This document shows, piece after piece, positions 26,009-35,482 of a stretch of 64,000 nt of DNA. The position numbers and the translations under genes are program-made. Within the stretch, counting starts at the first letter, position 1; every line of letters starts with the position of its first letter. Below the pieces are notes generated by a model, which saw only the letters and a program-made list of their open reading frames with translations, had not been told where the DNA came from and did no database searches. Source of the DNA: Hyalangium versicolor (GTDB lineage: Bacteria; Myxococcota; Myxococcia; Myxococcales; Myxococcaceae); contig NZ_JAHXBF010000009.1 in assembly GCF_020103695.1 (NCBI RefSeq), forward strand, positions 124,001 through 188,000, given 5' to 3'.

Positions 26009-29000
26009 ATGCTCATCGATATGACGCCACGGGCCCTGATGGCCCTGCTGGCCGTGGGTCTGGCCGTACCTTTCACCGTCCAGCAAGTGCTTGGGACGAA
26101 GGCGGACACGAACTCCGTGGGAGGCCCCAACCGCTATTTGACGTTTGTCAGCACGGACAAACCGCTGTACCGGCCCGGCGAGCAGGTGCTGGCGCGCGGG
26201 GTGATGCTCGAGGCCATCACCCGCAAGCCGAATCCCCAGGCGCAGCAGGCAACCATTGAGATCCGCGGACCCAAGGGGGACGTGGTCACCGCGGCGAGTG
26301 TGCAGACCGAGAACTCGGTGTGGGGCTACTCGTGGACGGTGCCCGCCGAGCAGGCAGGCGGCGAGTACACGCTCAAGGTGAGCTACCCATGGACGGGGGA
26401 GGCTCCGGCGGAGCGGAAGTTCGACGTGCGGGCCTACCGGGCCCCACGGCTCAAGTCGCAGATCGAGTTCCTCCGGGACGGCTATGGCCCGGGAGACGCC
26501 GTCACGGCGACGCTGGACGTGAAGCGCGCGGAGGGCGGCGTGCCTGCGGGAGCGAAGGTGACGGCCACGGCGGTGGTGGACGGCGCCACCGCGGCGCAGG
26601 TGACGGGCACGGTGAATGAGAAGGGGCTGTGCACGGTGAGCTTCAAGCTGCCGGCGCGCATCGCTCGCGGCGAGGGCTCGCTGGCCTTCGCCATCGAGGA
26701 CGGCGGCGTGGTGGAGACGGCGGCGAAGACGATCCCCATCCTCCTGCAGACGCTGGACCTGGTGTTGTACCCGGAGGGAGGCGATCTGGTGGCGGGCCTG
26801 CCCTCGCGCGTCTACTTCGAGGCGAAGACGCCAGCGCAGAAGCCCGCGGACCTGGTGGGCGCCATCATTGATCAGGCTACGGGACAGGCGGTGGCGGCGG
26901 TGCGCTCCGAGCACGAGGGCCGTGGCCGCTTCGAACTCACGCCGAAGGCGGGAGCGAAGTATGCGCTGCGAATCGACGAGCCGTCGGGCATCCAGAAGAC
27001 GTTCCCCCTGCCCGAGGTGAAGGCGAAGGGCGCGGTGCTGCGAGTGAGTGAGGACGTGGTGCCTGCGGGCAGGCCTGTCACGCTCTCGGTGGGGCTCTCC
27101 GGGGTGAGCCGGGCGAAGCTGACGCTGAGCAAGCGCGAGGTGGAGGTGGCCTCGGCGGAGGTGGGCTCCGGAGACAAAGTCACGCTCGATCCCAAGGACG
27201 CGGACGGGGTGCTCGTCGCCACGGTGTGGGACAGGGACGGACGTCCGCTCGCGGAGCGCCTGGTGTTCCGGCAGCCGGCGAAGGCCATCGACGTGGAGTT
27301 GCAGTTGGACAAGAAGAGCTACGTGCCGGGAGACACGGTGCAGCTCACGGCTCGGACGACGCAGAACGGCAAGCCGGTGTCCGCTCTGGTGATGCTCACG
27401 GTGACGGATGACGCGGTGCTGGAGCTCATCGAGAAGCGGGACCAGGCGCCGCAGCTGCCGGTGATGGTGCTGCTGGAGCCCGAAGTGAAGGAGCTGGCCG
27501 ACGCGCAGGTGTACCTGGACGAGAAGAACCCAAAGGCGAAGCTGGCGGTGGACCTGCTGCTGGGCACGCAGGGCTGGCGGCGGTTCGCGCTCGCGAATCC
27601 CGTGAATTTCGTGGCGCAGCATGGCGACCAGGCGCGGCGCGTGTTCGCGGTGCGAGTGCCTCTGGTGGAGGACCAGGTCGCCCTGCTGGAGGCCATGCCC
27701 GCCGCCGCCGTCCCCGCGGGAGCAGCCTTCGGAGGGGCCCCTCCGGCGCCTGCGCCGATGCGCCAGAAGGGCGGCGTGGCGAGAGCAGCTCCACCACCTG
27801 CCGTGGCCATGCCCGCGCCTCGGGGTGAGATACAGCCTCGGGCTCCAGCTCCGCAGCCCGTCGAGAACAAGCCTGTTCCTCCCCAGAGGGTTGCGCCCCT
27901 GGCTGATGAGCAGATGGCCGAGGCGTCTCGCAAGGCGAAGCGGGAGGAGCAGGAGATGAACTTTCTCGCGAAGGAGGAGCCAGCCCCCAGGCAGATGAAC
28001 TCCCAGCCGATGGTCTACTTCCGCGAGTACGCGCACACGGTGCGGCCGGGCCGCAAGGCGGGAGACCGGGTGGACTTCTCGGAGACGCTCTTCTGGAACG
28101 CGGGCGTGCGCACCTCGCCGAAGACGGGCGAGGCGAAGGTCTCATTCGGGCTGAACGACTCGGTCACTTCGTTCAAGGCGTTCGCCGGAACGGTGGGAGA
28201 TGACGGTGCACTGGGCTCTGCGGTGGCCTCCATCGAGTCGGTGCAGCCGTTCTACGTGGAGCCGAAGATCCCGCTCGAGGTGACGTCAGGGGACGTGATC
28301 CAGCTGCCGGTGGCGCTGGTGAACGGCACCTCTTCACCGCTGAAGGGCGCGGGTGTGACGTTCGACTTCAAGGGCGACGCGCGGGTGGCCTCGATCGGGG
28401 CGGTGGACCTGGCGGCCCGGGAGCGTGCGCGGCGCATCGTGGAGATGAAGATCGGCCAGGAGTCCCGGCCGCTCGACCTGAAGCTGACGGCGCGCGCGGG
28501 GGACTACGCGGACACGGTGACGCGCACGGTGACCATCAAGCCGAATGGCTTCCCCATCAGTGCCTCGTTCGGCGGACTGTTGTCGGCCCAGAAGCCGGCC
28601 TCGCACACGGTGACGTTGCCGGCGAACCTGGTGCGCGGGAGCGTGAAGACGTCCATCGCGGTGTATCCGAGCCCGCTGGCGAACATGACGGAGTCGCTGT
28701 CGCGGCTGATCCAGGAGCCGTACGGCTGCTTCGAGCAGACGAGCTCGACGACGTACCCGATGACGATGGCGCAGCAGTACTTCCAGTCGCACAGCGGGGT
28801 GGATCCGAAGCTGGTGGCCGCGGCGCGGGAGAAGCTGGAGAAGGGCTACAAGCGGCTGGTGGGCTTCGAGTGCACGGAGAAGGGCTACGAGTGGTTCGGC
28901 GAGAACCCGGGGCACGAGGCACTGACGGCGTTCGGACTGCTGCACTTCTCGGACATGAAGCAGGTGCGGGAGGTGGACGCGGCGATGCTGGAGCGCACGC

Positions 29001-30157
29001 GGGCGTGGCTGCTGAAGCAGCGGGACGGCAAGGGCGGCTTCGAGCGCAAGCGCCGCGCGCTGCACACGTGGATCGAGGACAAGGACACCTCGGACGCGTA
29101 CATCACCTGGGCGCTGCTGGAGAGCTCTCCCAAGCCCGCGGAGGTGGCGCGAGAGCTGTCGAAGGAGGTGACCTCGCTGAAGGCGGCGGCGGCGAAGAGC
29201 CAGAACAGCTACGTGGTGGCGTTGGCGGCAAACGTGATGGCGCTGGCGGGTGAAGGAGCGGAGGCCCGCAAGCTGATGGATCGGCTGGTGGCGAAGCAGG
29301 GCAAGGAGGGCGTGGTCGACGGCGGCACGCAGTCCATCGTGGGCAGCATGGGCGAGACGCTGCAGATCGAGACCACGGCGCTGGCGGTGCTGTCCTGGCT
29401 GAGGGAGCCGTCCTACGCGGGGAACGTGGAGCGCTCGATGAAGTTCCTGGCGAGTTCGTGCGAGGGTGGCCGTTACGGCTCGACGCAGAGCACGGTGCTG
29501 GCGCTGCGAGCCATCGTGGCCTACGACAAGGCGCGAGCGGCGAAGCGGGCTGGAGGCGCGGTGCGTGTCTACGTGAACGGCCAGCCGGTGGGCAGCGCGG
29601 TGCGGTACGAGGCATCGGCGCAGGAGGCCATCAAGCTGCCGGACGTGTCCGAGCTGCTCGCTCCGGGCGAGCGGAAGATCGAGCTGCGGATGGAGAGCGG
29701 TGCCGAGCTGCCATACTCCATTGAGGTCACCTACAACGCGTTGGTGCCGGACAGCTCGCCGGACACGCGGGTGGCGCTGGAGGTGGCGCTGGCGAAGACG
29801 GCGCTGACCGAGGGCGAGCCCACGGAGGCGCGGGTGCTGGTGTCGAACAAGACGGACGAGAAGCTGCCCACGGCGGTGGCCATCTTCGGAGTGCCGGGAG
29901 GGCTCGAGGTGCGGCACGACCAGCTGAAGGAGCTGGTGAAGAAGAAGACGGTGGACGCCTACGAGGTGATCGGCCGGGACGTGGTGCTGTACTGGCGAGG
30001 CCTGGAGCCGCGAAAGAAGATCGACGTGCCACTGTCGCTGATCGCGGCGGTGCCTGGGACGTACACGGGCCCGGCGAGTCGCGCGTACCTGTACTACGCG
30101 GACGATCACAAGACGTGGATCAACGGTTTGAAGGTGTCCATCGCGCCCAAGCAATAG
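26009..30157 (+). CDS. Alpha-2-macroglobulin family protein with thioester
   Basis: This 1382-residue secreted protease trap or surface protein begins with a signal-anchor segment (ALMALLAVGLAVPFTV). Repeated macroglobulin (MG) beta domains follow (for example FVSTDKPLYRPGEQVLARGV, the MG1 opening). A proline- and alanine-rich linker runs over residues about 565-665. The C-terminal half has a complement-like thioester domain, with YGCFEQTSS giving Cys907 and Gln910 of the CxEQ thioester. The expected TED helices follow (LERTRAWLLKQRDGKGGF, DTSDAYITWALLESS), then a receptor-binding-like domain. Family members trap attacking proteases in the periplasm. It is not paired with a penicillin-binding protein 1C gene here, unlike many proteobacterial homologues. 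ATG 26009 is chosen because the frame upstream is non-coding. Confidence 0.9.
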   Translation: MLIDMTPRALMALLAVGLAVPFTVQQVLGTKADTNSVGGPNRYLTFVSTDKPLYRPGEQVLARGVMLEAITRKPNPQAQQATIEIRGPKGDVVTAASVQTENSVWGYSWTVPAEQAGGEYTLKVSYPWTGEAPAERKFDVRAYRAPRLKSQIEFLRDGYGPGDAVTATLDVKRAEGGVPAGAKVTATAVVDGATAAQVTGTVNEKGLCTVSFKLPARIARGEGSLAFAIEDGGVVETAAKTIPILLQTLDLVLYPEGGDLVAGLPSRVYFEAKTPAQKPADLVGAIIDQATGQAVAAVRSEHEGRGRFELTPKAGAKYALRIDEPSGIQKTFPLPEVKAKGAVLRVSEDVVPAGRPVTLSVGLSGVSRAKLTLSKREVEVASAEVGSGDKVTLDPKDADGVLVATVWDRDGRPLAERLVFRQPAKAIDVELQLDKKSYVPGDTVQLTARTTQNGKPVSALVMLTVTDDAVLELIEKRDQAPQLPVMVLLEPEVKELADAQVYLDEKNPKAKLAVDLLLGTQGWRRFALANPVNFVAQHGDQARRVFAVRVPLVEDQVALLEAMPAAAVPAGAAFGGAPPAPAPMRQKGGVARAAPPPAVAMPAPRGEIQPRAPAPQPVENKPVPPQRVAPLADEQMAEASRKAKREEQEMNFLAKEEPAPRQMNSQPMVYFREYAHTVRPGRKAGDRVDFSETLFWNAGVRTSPKTGEAKVSFGLNDSVTSFKAFAGTVGDDGALGSAVASIESVQPFYVEPKIPLEVTSGDVIQLPVALVNGTSSPLKGAGVTFDFKGDARVASIGAVDLAARERARRIVEMKIGQESRPLDLKLTARAGDYADTVTRTVTIKPNGFPISASFGGLLSAQKPASHTVTLPANLVRGSVKTSIAVYPSPLANMTESLSRLIQEPYGCFEQTSSTTYPMTMAQQYFQSHSGVDPKLVAAAREKLEKGYKRLVGFECTEKGYEWFGENPGHEALTAFGLLHFSDMKQVREVDAAMLERTRAWLLKQRDGKGGFERKRRALHTWIEDKDTSDAYITWALLESSPKPAEVARELSKEVTSLKAAAAKSQNSYVVALAANVMALAGEGAEARKLMDRLVAKQGKEGVVDGGTQSIVGSMGETLQIETTALAVLSWLREPSYAGNVERSMKFLASSCEGGRYGSTQSTVLALRAIVAYDKARAAKRAGGAVRVYVNGQPVGSAVRYEASAQEAIKLPDVSELLAPGERKIELRMESGAELPYSIEVTYNALVPDSSPDTRVALEVALAKTALTEGEPTEARVLVSNKTDEKLPTAVAIFGVPGGLEVRHDQLKELVKKKTVDAYEVIGRDVVLYWRGLEPRKKIDVPLSLIAAVPGTYTGPASRAYLYYADDHKTWINGLKVSIAPKQ

Positions 30158-30181
30158 GGCCTCGAGGGCTCACGGGGATAC

Positions 30182-30856
30182 ATGCGCCGTCTTCCAGCCA
30201 CCCTGCGGATGTTGAGTGCAGCCGCGATGCTCGCAGGCTGCACCTGCAAGGCCACCACGCCACCACCCGAGTCCCCTGCTCCCGACGCGAGCCCCCAGGC
30301 GGAGCGCAATCCTGGGAACGAGCTCCAGCCGGTGTCGGCGTTCTCCAAGATCGCCGACCCAAAGGAACGCTCGGTGTCGCTCTTCGTGGAGGCAGGCCGG
30401 GTGATCACCCATCCCCGCTGCACCAACTGCCATCCCCCGGATGACAGGCCACGGCAGGGAATGGATCAGCACGCGCACATCCCCGCGGTCTCGGGAGGCT
30501 CGGATGGACATGGCGCCCCGGGCCTGCCTTGCACGGCGTGCCACCAGTCCACCAACACGACGACCGTGGGAGCCACCCTTCCGAGCATCCCAGGCAATCC
30601 GAAGTGGGCCCTGGCTCCGGTGAAGATGGCGTGGCTGGGCCGCTCGCTTGGGCAGATCTGCGAGCAGATCAAGGATCCGAGCCGCAATGGAGGAAAGAGC
30701 CTGGCCGCCCTCCAGCACCACATGGCCGAGGACGTCCTGGTCGCATGGGGCTGGACCCCAGGACCGGGCCTGGAGCCAGTACCCGGCACGCAGAAGGCCT
30801 TCGGAGAGCTGATCCAGGCCTGGATGGACACCGGCGCCCACTGCCCGAAGCCCTGA
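30182..30856 (+). CDS. Dihaem c-type cytochrome lipoprotein
   Basis: The 224-residue precursor begins MRRLPATLRMLSAAAMLAGCTC, a lipoprotein signal with lipobox LAGC. Two haem-attachment motifs, CTNCH and CTACH, lie about 35 residues apart in the first half of the mature chain. Several Met and His residues further on could be sixth ligands. A haem-bearing electron carrier on the outer face of the membrane is expected. The gene converges on the IorB gene, its TGA directly touching the partner's stop codon, so it could feed or drain electrons from that molybdenum enzyme; this is inferred from proximity only. It starts 24 bp after the macroglobulin gene. Confidence 0.85.
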   Translation: MRRLPATLRMLSAAAMLAGCTCKATTPPPESPAPDASPQAERNPGNELQPVSAFSKIADPKERSVSLFVEAGRVITHPRCTNCHPPDDRPRQGMDQHAHIPAVSGGSDGHGAPGLPCTACHQSTNTTTVGATLPSIPGNPKWALAPVKMAWLGRSLGQICEQIKDPSRNGGKSLAALQHHMAEDVLVAWGWTPGPGLEPVPGTQKAFGELIQAWMDTGAHCPKP

Positions 30857-33064
30857 TCAGCCCTTGCGCACCGCTGCGAGGCGTTCGGGCGTCATCGGCA
30901 GCTCGCGAACCCTGAGGCCGGTGGCGTCGAAGATGGCATTGGCCAAGGCGGCGGGAGTGGGGCCCTGTGAGGCCTCCCCTGCCCCGAGGAACGGCTCGCC
31001 CGGACGATCGATGATCTCGACTTCGACGGGAGGAACCTCCGAGAAGGTGAGGATCGGATAGGAGCTCCAGTCGCGCGAGAGGATGCGGTGGGCGTCGTAC
31101 TGGACCGCCTCCTTCAGGCTCCAGCTCAGGGACTGGATCAGCCCGCCCTCGAGCTGATTGGTGAGCCCATCCGGGTTGACCACCTCGCCCGCGTCAGCCG
31201 CGAGCACGGCGCGCAGGACCTTCACGACATGGGTCTCGGGGTCGACATGAACCTCGAGGCAGACCGCGCAGTAGCTCGCGAGGTTCTTGTAGCGGGCGAA
31301 GGCGATGCCGCGTCCTCGCTGGGGCGAACGGGACCAGGAGGACCAGCCGAACCGCTCGGCCGCCTTGGAGATGACGGCCTTCGCCCGCTCGTCCCGGAGC
31401 TGACGGAGCCGGAACTCGACGGGGTCGGCATGCGCCTCATACGCCAGCTCATCCATGAAGGACTCGATGGAGAAGACGTTGGCGTAGGCGCCCAGGGCGC
31501 GATGGGAGGAGGTGCGCACGGGCAGTTGGGTGATGAAGTGCGTGGTCACCTTCTGGCCCGGAAACGCATAGAGCGGGATGGCGTTCCGGTCCGCAGCGTA
31601 GTTGGGAGGACCACCGTTCTTCGGCGTGGGCGCGGAGAAGGGCGAGGCCAACGACTGGCCCGCGAGCAGGTTTCCGGGGTCCCCGCTCGGCCGCATGCCG
31701 TGAGAGGTGGACCAGAGCTCATAGGCCCAGTCGAGCACGTTCCCCTTCGCATCAACGCCTGCACGAACACGGGTGACCATGGCGGGACCGTAGGGTTCGG
31801 AGGTGTGCTCGTCCTGGCGGGACCACTGCACGCGAACGGCTCGGCCCGGCAGGGCGTGGGCCAGGAGCGCGGCATCGGCGGCGGCATCGTCCGCGCCATT
31901 GTGGCCATAGCAGCCCGCACCATTCATGTGCTGACCCTGGACCTTCTCCTTCGGCACACCGAGCATCTTCGCGATGGCCTCGGTGGTCTCGAAGATGCTC
32001 TGGGTGTGGCTGTGCAGGGACAGGACTTCTCCGTCCCACTCCGCCACGGCGCATGACGGGCCGATGGAGGCATGCATCTGATAGGGGCGCCGGTAGCTGG
32101 CCTCCAGGGTGCGCACGGGAGCGGAGCCGTCCGCGCGTGGAGTGTCCTGGATGACGATGTCCTGGGCCGGCTGCGCCAGCAACCACGCATAGGGATCGAC
32201 GGGCAACGAGGCCAGCTCCCGCCACCGAGCAGCGCGGGCGAGGCTCTCGGCGGCCCGGATGGCCTGCCACTCCCTGGCGGAGATCACTCCCAGGAAGTTG
32301 CCGTCGCGCACCACCTTGAGGACGCCCGGCATGCGCTCCACGGAGGCCGTATCCACCTCGAGGAGTGCCGCTCCTGGAGAGGGCACGCGCACCACCCGGC
32401 CATGCACCAGATTCGCGGGCCGGTGGTCCTGCACGAAGATGGCTTCGCCGGTGACCTTGGGAGGCAGATCGCGCCGAGGAATGGAGCGGCCCACATAGCG
32501 CCGCTCCGAAACGGGCTTGGAAGCCACGGAGCCCGTCGCCTCTCGGTTGAGCTGACGGCCTCCGATGAGGCTCCAATAGGTAACCTTGCGCCCGCTCGAG
32601 GTGTCCGAGATCGTCCCATCGACCACGCGCAGCCGCGAGACCGGAGCCTTCAACTGCTTGCCCGCCATGTCCACGAGGATGGAACGGACCTCGGCCGCGG
32701 CTTGACGCACCGCCGTCCCTCCTTCAGGAGTCGACATGCTGCCAGCGGTCACGCCCTGACGCGGAGAGAGCGTGGTGCTGCCCGAGACGATCTCCAGCCG
32801 TGAGAGTTCGATGTCCAGCTCATCGGCGCAGATCTGCCCGAGCGCCGTGAGGATGCCCTGACCGAGTTCCACCTTGCCCGTCTTGAGGGTGACGACGCCG
32901 TCGGCGCCGATGCGCAGCCAGGCATCGAGCTGGCGGTTCTTCGCCAGATCATTGGGCATCTTCTTCGAGCCCTGTTCCGCACCGATGACGCGCGAACCAG
33001 CGAGGGCAAAGGCCAGCACCAGCGAGCCCTTCAAGACCGAGCGGCGAGTAACAGGGGTGCTCAT
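30857..33064 (-). CDS. iorB-like: Isoquinoline 1-oxidoreductase-type molybdenum hydroxylase, large subunit
   Basis: This 735-residue periplasmic enzyme subunit starts MSTPVTRRSVLKGSLVLAF, a twin-arginine signal. It has the two aldehyde oxidase/xanthine dehydrogenase molybdopterin-binding domains of the single-cofactor IorB group: LKTGKVELGQGILTALGQIC in the first, HNGADDAAADAALLA with its pterin contacts, and the catalytic glutamate in PFLGAGEASQGPTPAALANA near the C-terminus. It probably hydroxylates an aldehyde or N-heterocycle; the substrate is unknown. The ATG at 33064 overlaps the stop of the iron-sulphur subunit gene (ATGA), and the upstream frame is that gene's shadow. It would partner with the [2Fe-2S] subunit and possibly with the dihaem lipoprotein. 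Confidence 0.9.
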   Translation of the reverse strand: MSTPVTRRSVLKGSLVLAFALAGSRVIGAEQGSKKMPNDLAKNRQLDAWLRIGADGVVTLKTGKVELGQGILTALGQICADELDIELSRLEIVSGSTTLSPRQGVTAGSMSTPEGGTAVRQAAAEVRSILVDMAGKQLKAPVSRLRVVDGTISDTSSGRKVTYWSLIGGRQLNREATGSVASKPVSERRYVGRSIPRRDLPPKVTGEAIFVQDHRPANLVHGRVVRVPSPGAALLEVDTASVERMPGVLKVVRDGNFLGVISAREWQAIRAAESLARAARWRELASLPVDPYAWLLAQPAQDIVIQDTPRADGSAPVRTLEASYRRPYQMHASIGPSCAVAEWDGEVLSLHSHTQSIFETTEAIAKMLGVPKEKVQGQHMNGAGCYGHNGADDAAADAALLAHALPGRAVRVQWSRQDEHTSEPYGPAMVTRVRAGVDAKGNVLDWAYELWSTSHGMRPSGDPGNLLAGQSLASPFSAPTPKNGGPPNYAADRNAIPLYAFPGQKVTTHFITQLPVRTSSHRALGAYANVFSIESFMDELAYEAHADPVEFRLRQLRDERAKAVISKAAERFGWSSWSRSPQRGRGIAFARYKNLASYCAVCLEVHVDPETHVVKVLRAVLAADAGEVVNPDGLTNQLEGGLIQSLSWSLKEAVQYDAHRILSRDWSSYPILTFSEVPPVEVEIIDRPGEPFLGAGEASQGPTPAALANAIFDATGLRVRELPMTPERLAAVRKG

Positions 33065-33528
33065 CGCGCCATGGCCTCCGCGGCGCGCTTCACAGCTCGG
33101 ACGATGCGGTTGTGCGAACCACACCGGCACAGGTTGGCATCGAGGGCGGTGCGGATCTCCGCCTCGGAGGGGTTGGGCTTTTGTCGCAGCAGCCCTGCCG
33201 CCGCCATGATCATGCCTGGAATGCAGTAGGCGCACTGTCCCGCCTGCTCCTCCAGGAAGGCGCTCTGAAGGGGGTGCAGCGCGCCATCAAGCGCACGCAT
33301 TCCTTCCAGGGTGGTGATCGACTGCTCACGCAGCGAGCCGGCCGGGACGAAGCACGAGCGCAACGGAGCCCCATCCCTGAGCACGGTACAGGCGCCGCAC
33401 TGCCCCACGCCGCAGCCATATTTGGCCCCATTCAGCCCGAGCTCATCGCGGAGGACATAAAGGAGCGGAGTGCCCTCGTCGGCATCGATGACATGGCTCT
33501 TGCCGTTGATGGTCAGGGTGAACGCCAT
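33061..33528 (-). CDS. iorA-like: Isoquinoline 1-oxidoreductase-type [2Fe-2S] subunit
   Basis: This 155-residue small subunit has two iron-sulphur clusters in separate domains. The plant-ferredoxin-like N-terminal one is YGCGVGQCGACTVLRDG with C-x4-C-x2-C-x11-C. The helical C-terminal one has QCAYCIPGM and LCRCGSHNR, C-x2-C-x31-C-x-C. Electrons pass from the molybdenum site through these to an external acceptor. ATG 33528 is chosen over GTG 33534 because AGGAGG sits about seven bases upstream of it. The gene is translationally coupled to the large subunit. It has no signal of its own and should be exported by riding on the Tat-targeted partner. Confidence 0.92.
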   Translation of the reverse strand: MAFTLTINGKSHVIDADEGTPLLYVLRDELGLNGAKYGCGVGQCGACTVLRDGAPLRSCFVPAGSLREQSITTLEGMRALDGALHPLQSAFLEEQAGQCAYCIPGMIMAAAGLLRQKPNPSEAEIRTALDANLCRCGSHNRIVRAVKRAAEAMAR

Positions 33529-33658
33529 CGGCACACCTCCTGCCCGCGTTCGGTCCTGCTGCGACAGGGGCGACGATCGGGTCAGAGGAAGCTACCAGGG
33601 CACGGATCCGCCGGAGCCGTGAGCCCCTGCCATCTCTCCTATGCCGGACACTTCCGGC

Positions 33659-34648
33659 TCAGGTGGGCAGAGGCTTCACGACGAGCTGCTTGGAGGCGAG
33701 GAACTCGGGGTTGAACACCTTGGAGGTGTAGCGGCTGCCGTGATCGCACAGCAGGGTGACGATGCGCAGCCCCTGCCCGCGATGCTTGAGCGCCACTTCA
33801 TAGGCGGCGCGGACATTGATGGCCGCGGAGGTACCCACCACCAGCGCATCCTCGCGAGCCAGGTGGTAGAGCATCTCGATCATGTCCTGATCAGTCAGGC
33901 GCATGGCCTCGTCGACATGGGAGCGGCGGAAGTTCTCGGTGAGGCGCATGATGCCGATGCCCTCGGTGATGGAGGTGCCCGAGCCCTCCATCTTCCCCTC
34001 GCGCACCCAGCAATAGAGGCCGGAGCCCAGAGGGTCCACCATCACCACGCGGAGTGCGGGGTTCTTCTCCTTGAGGTAGCGGCTCACGCCGGAGATGGTC
34101 CCGCCGCTGCCCACGGAGCAGACGAGGATGTCGAGGCGACCTTCGCACTGCTCCCACAGCTCGGGGCCGGTGGTCTGATAGTGGAAGTCGCCGTTGGCGG
34201 TGTTCTCGAACTGATTGGCCCAGAACCAACCGTGCTGCTCGGAGAGCGTGCGGGCGCTGTGGAAGAAGTGGCTGGGGTTGGAGAACGGCACGGCGGGGAC
34301 CTTGCGGACCTCGACGCCCATGGCCTCGAGGAGCTCGTATTTCTCGCGGGCCTGGTTGTCGGGCATGGTGACGACGACGCGATAGCCACGCTCACGGCCG
34401 AGCAGGCCCAGACCGATGCCGGTGTTGCCGGCGGTGCCCTCGACGATGGTGCCGCCGGGGGAGAGCTTCCCCTCGGCCTCGGCGCGCTGGATCATTCCCT
34501 TGGCGGCGCGGTCCTTGATACTGCCGCCGGGGTTCATGAACTCGGCCTTGCCGAGAATGTCGCAGCCGGTGAGGCGGGACAGCGAGCCGATGCGCAGCAG
34601 CGGCGTGTTGCCGACTGCATCCCAGAGTGAACCGATCCGTGGTGCCAT
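33659..34648 (-). CDS. cysK-like: Cysteine synthase family protein
   Basis: This 329-residue PLP enzyme of fold type II has NPGGSIKDRAAKG with the cofactor lysine (Lys45), the phosphate loop VGSGGTISGVSRYLK, and the substrate loop EGTAGNTGIGLG. Canonical O-acetylserine sulfhydrylases read TSGNTG at the last position, so the Ser-to-Ala replacement is a notable departure. It could be a sulfhydrylase, a cystathionine-synthase-like enzyme, or an enzyme making 2,3-diaminopropionate. The start ATG matches the family. The acyltransferase gene upstream is only 8 bp away on the same strand, so both may be one transcript. Confidence 0.9.
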   Translation of the reverse strand: MAPRIGSLWDAVGNTPLLRIGSLSRLTGCDILGKAEFMNPGGSIKDRAAKGMIQRAEAEGKLSPGGTIVEGTAGNTGIGLGLLGRERGYRVVVTMPDNQAREKYELLEAMGVEVRKVPAVPFSNPSHFFHSARTLSEQHGWFWANQFENTANGDFHYQTTGPELWEQCEGRLDILVCSVGSGGTISGVSRYLKEKNPALRVVMVDPLGSGLYCWVREGKMEGSGTSITEGIGIMRLTENFRRSHVDEAMRLTDQDMIEMLYHLAREDALVVGTSAAINVRAAYEVALKHRGQGLRIVTLLCDHGSRYTSKVFNPEFLASKQLVVKPLPT

Positions 34649-34656
34649 GAGTCTTT

Positions 34657-35427
34657 CTACCGCGCCGTGTTGAGGGCGGCTTCGATGCGGGCCTTCTCCG
34701 CGATCATCAGGTTGCGCACGTGCTCAAGCAGGGCCTGCACATTGCCCTGGAAGGGGGCAGGGTCGACGGGCGGCATGACCTGGACGTGGCAGTTGGCGGA
34801 GGTCTGCAGCTTGAGCCCGTGCTTGGGCAGGGTCTTCGCGGTGCCGGTGAGGACCACGGGGATGACGGGGCACTGCATCTTCACGGCGAGTTGGAAGGCA
34901 CCCTCCTTGAAGGCCTTGATGTTGCCATCGGGGGAGCGGGTGCCCTCGGGGAACAGGAGCACGGGGACACCCCGAGCAATCCACCGCTCGCACAGGGCCA
35001 TCATGCGGCCGACGCTCTCGCGGTCCCCGCGCACGAGGGGGACGTAGCGGTTGAGCCACATGTTCCAGCCGATGAAGGGGAGCTTGAAATTGGAGGCCTT
35101 GGAGACCCACTTGAAGGGCCGGTAGAGGCCAAAGAGCACGAGGATGTCGCCCAGGGACTCGTGGTTGGCGACGAGAACGGCGGGGCCACGCCAGGGCAGG
35201 TGCTCACGTCCATCCACGCGCTGGCGCCAGAGCGGGTTGACGTACATGTAGAGCTGGGCCCAGAAGCACGAGTACAGGTGGAGAACGAGCCCATTGCGGT
35301 CGAACGGGAGCGTGACGGCCCACAGCACCAGTGCTCCGAGGAAGAGCACCAGACTCGAGAGCGCCAGGAACGACCAGAAGACGATGGAGAACAGGAGCCG
35401 GATAGCGCGAAGCAGTGTGCCACACAC
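34657..35427 (-). CDS. 1-acyl-glycerol-3-phosphate acyltransferase (PlsC family)
   Basis: The 256-residue membrane enzyme has an N-terminal hydrophobic helix and the acyltransferase motifs: NHESLGDILVLF (block I, catalytic His-Asp as NHx4D) and FPEGTRSPDGNI (block III). VIPVVLTGTAKTL is block IV. It esterifies lysophosphatidate, or another lipid acceptor, at the inner membrane, in phospholipid synthesis. GTG 35427 is taken as the start; AAGGAGG lies three bases upstream. It is adjacent to and co-directional with the cysteine synthase gene. An ordinary biosynthetic role is the simplest reading. Confidence 0.9.
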   Translation of the reverse strand: MCGTLLRAIRLLFSIVFWSFLALSSLVLFLGALVLWAVTLPFDRNGLVLHLYSCFWAQLYMYVNPLWRQRVDGREHLPWRGPAVLVANHESLGDILVLFGLYRPFKWVSKASNFKLPFIGWNMWLNRYVPLVRGDRESVGRMMALCERWIARGVPVLLFPEGTRSPDGNIKAFKEGAFQLAVKMQCPVIPVVLTGTAKTLPKHGLKLQTSANCHVQVMPPVDPAPFQGNVQALLEHVRNLMIAEKARIEAALNTAR

Positions 35428-35482
35428 CGGCCTCCTTGGAGCAAGAACTCACTCCTGTACAAATGACCTGGATGGACACCCC

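Noticed and set aside
28334..30154. 606-codon minus-strand frame opposite the macroglobulin gene
   Set aside because: Arg/His/Gln-rich with no recognisable domain; the plus-strand frame has a full set of family motifs including the thioester.
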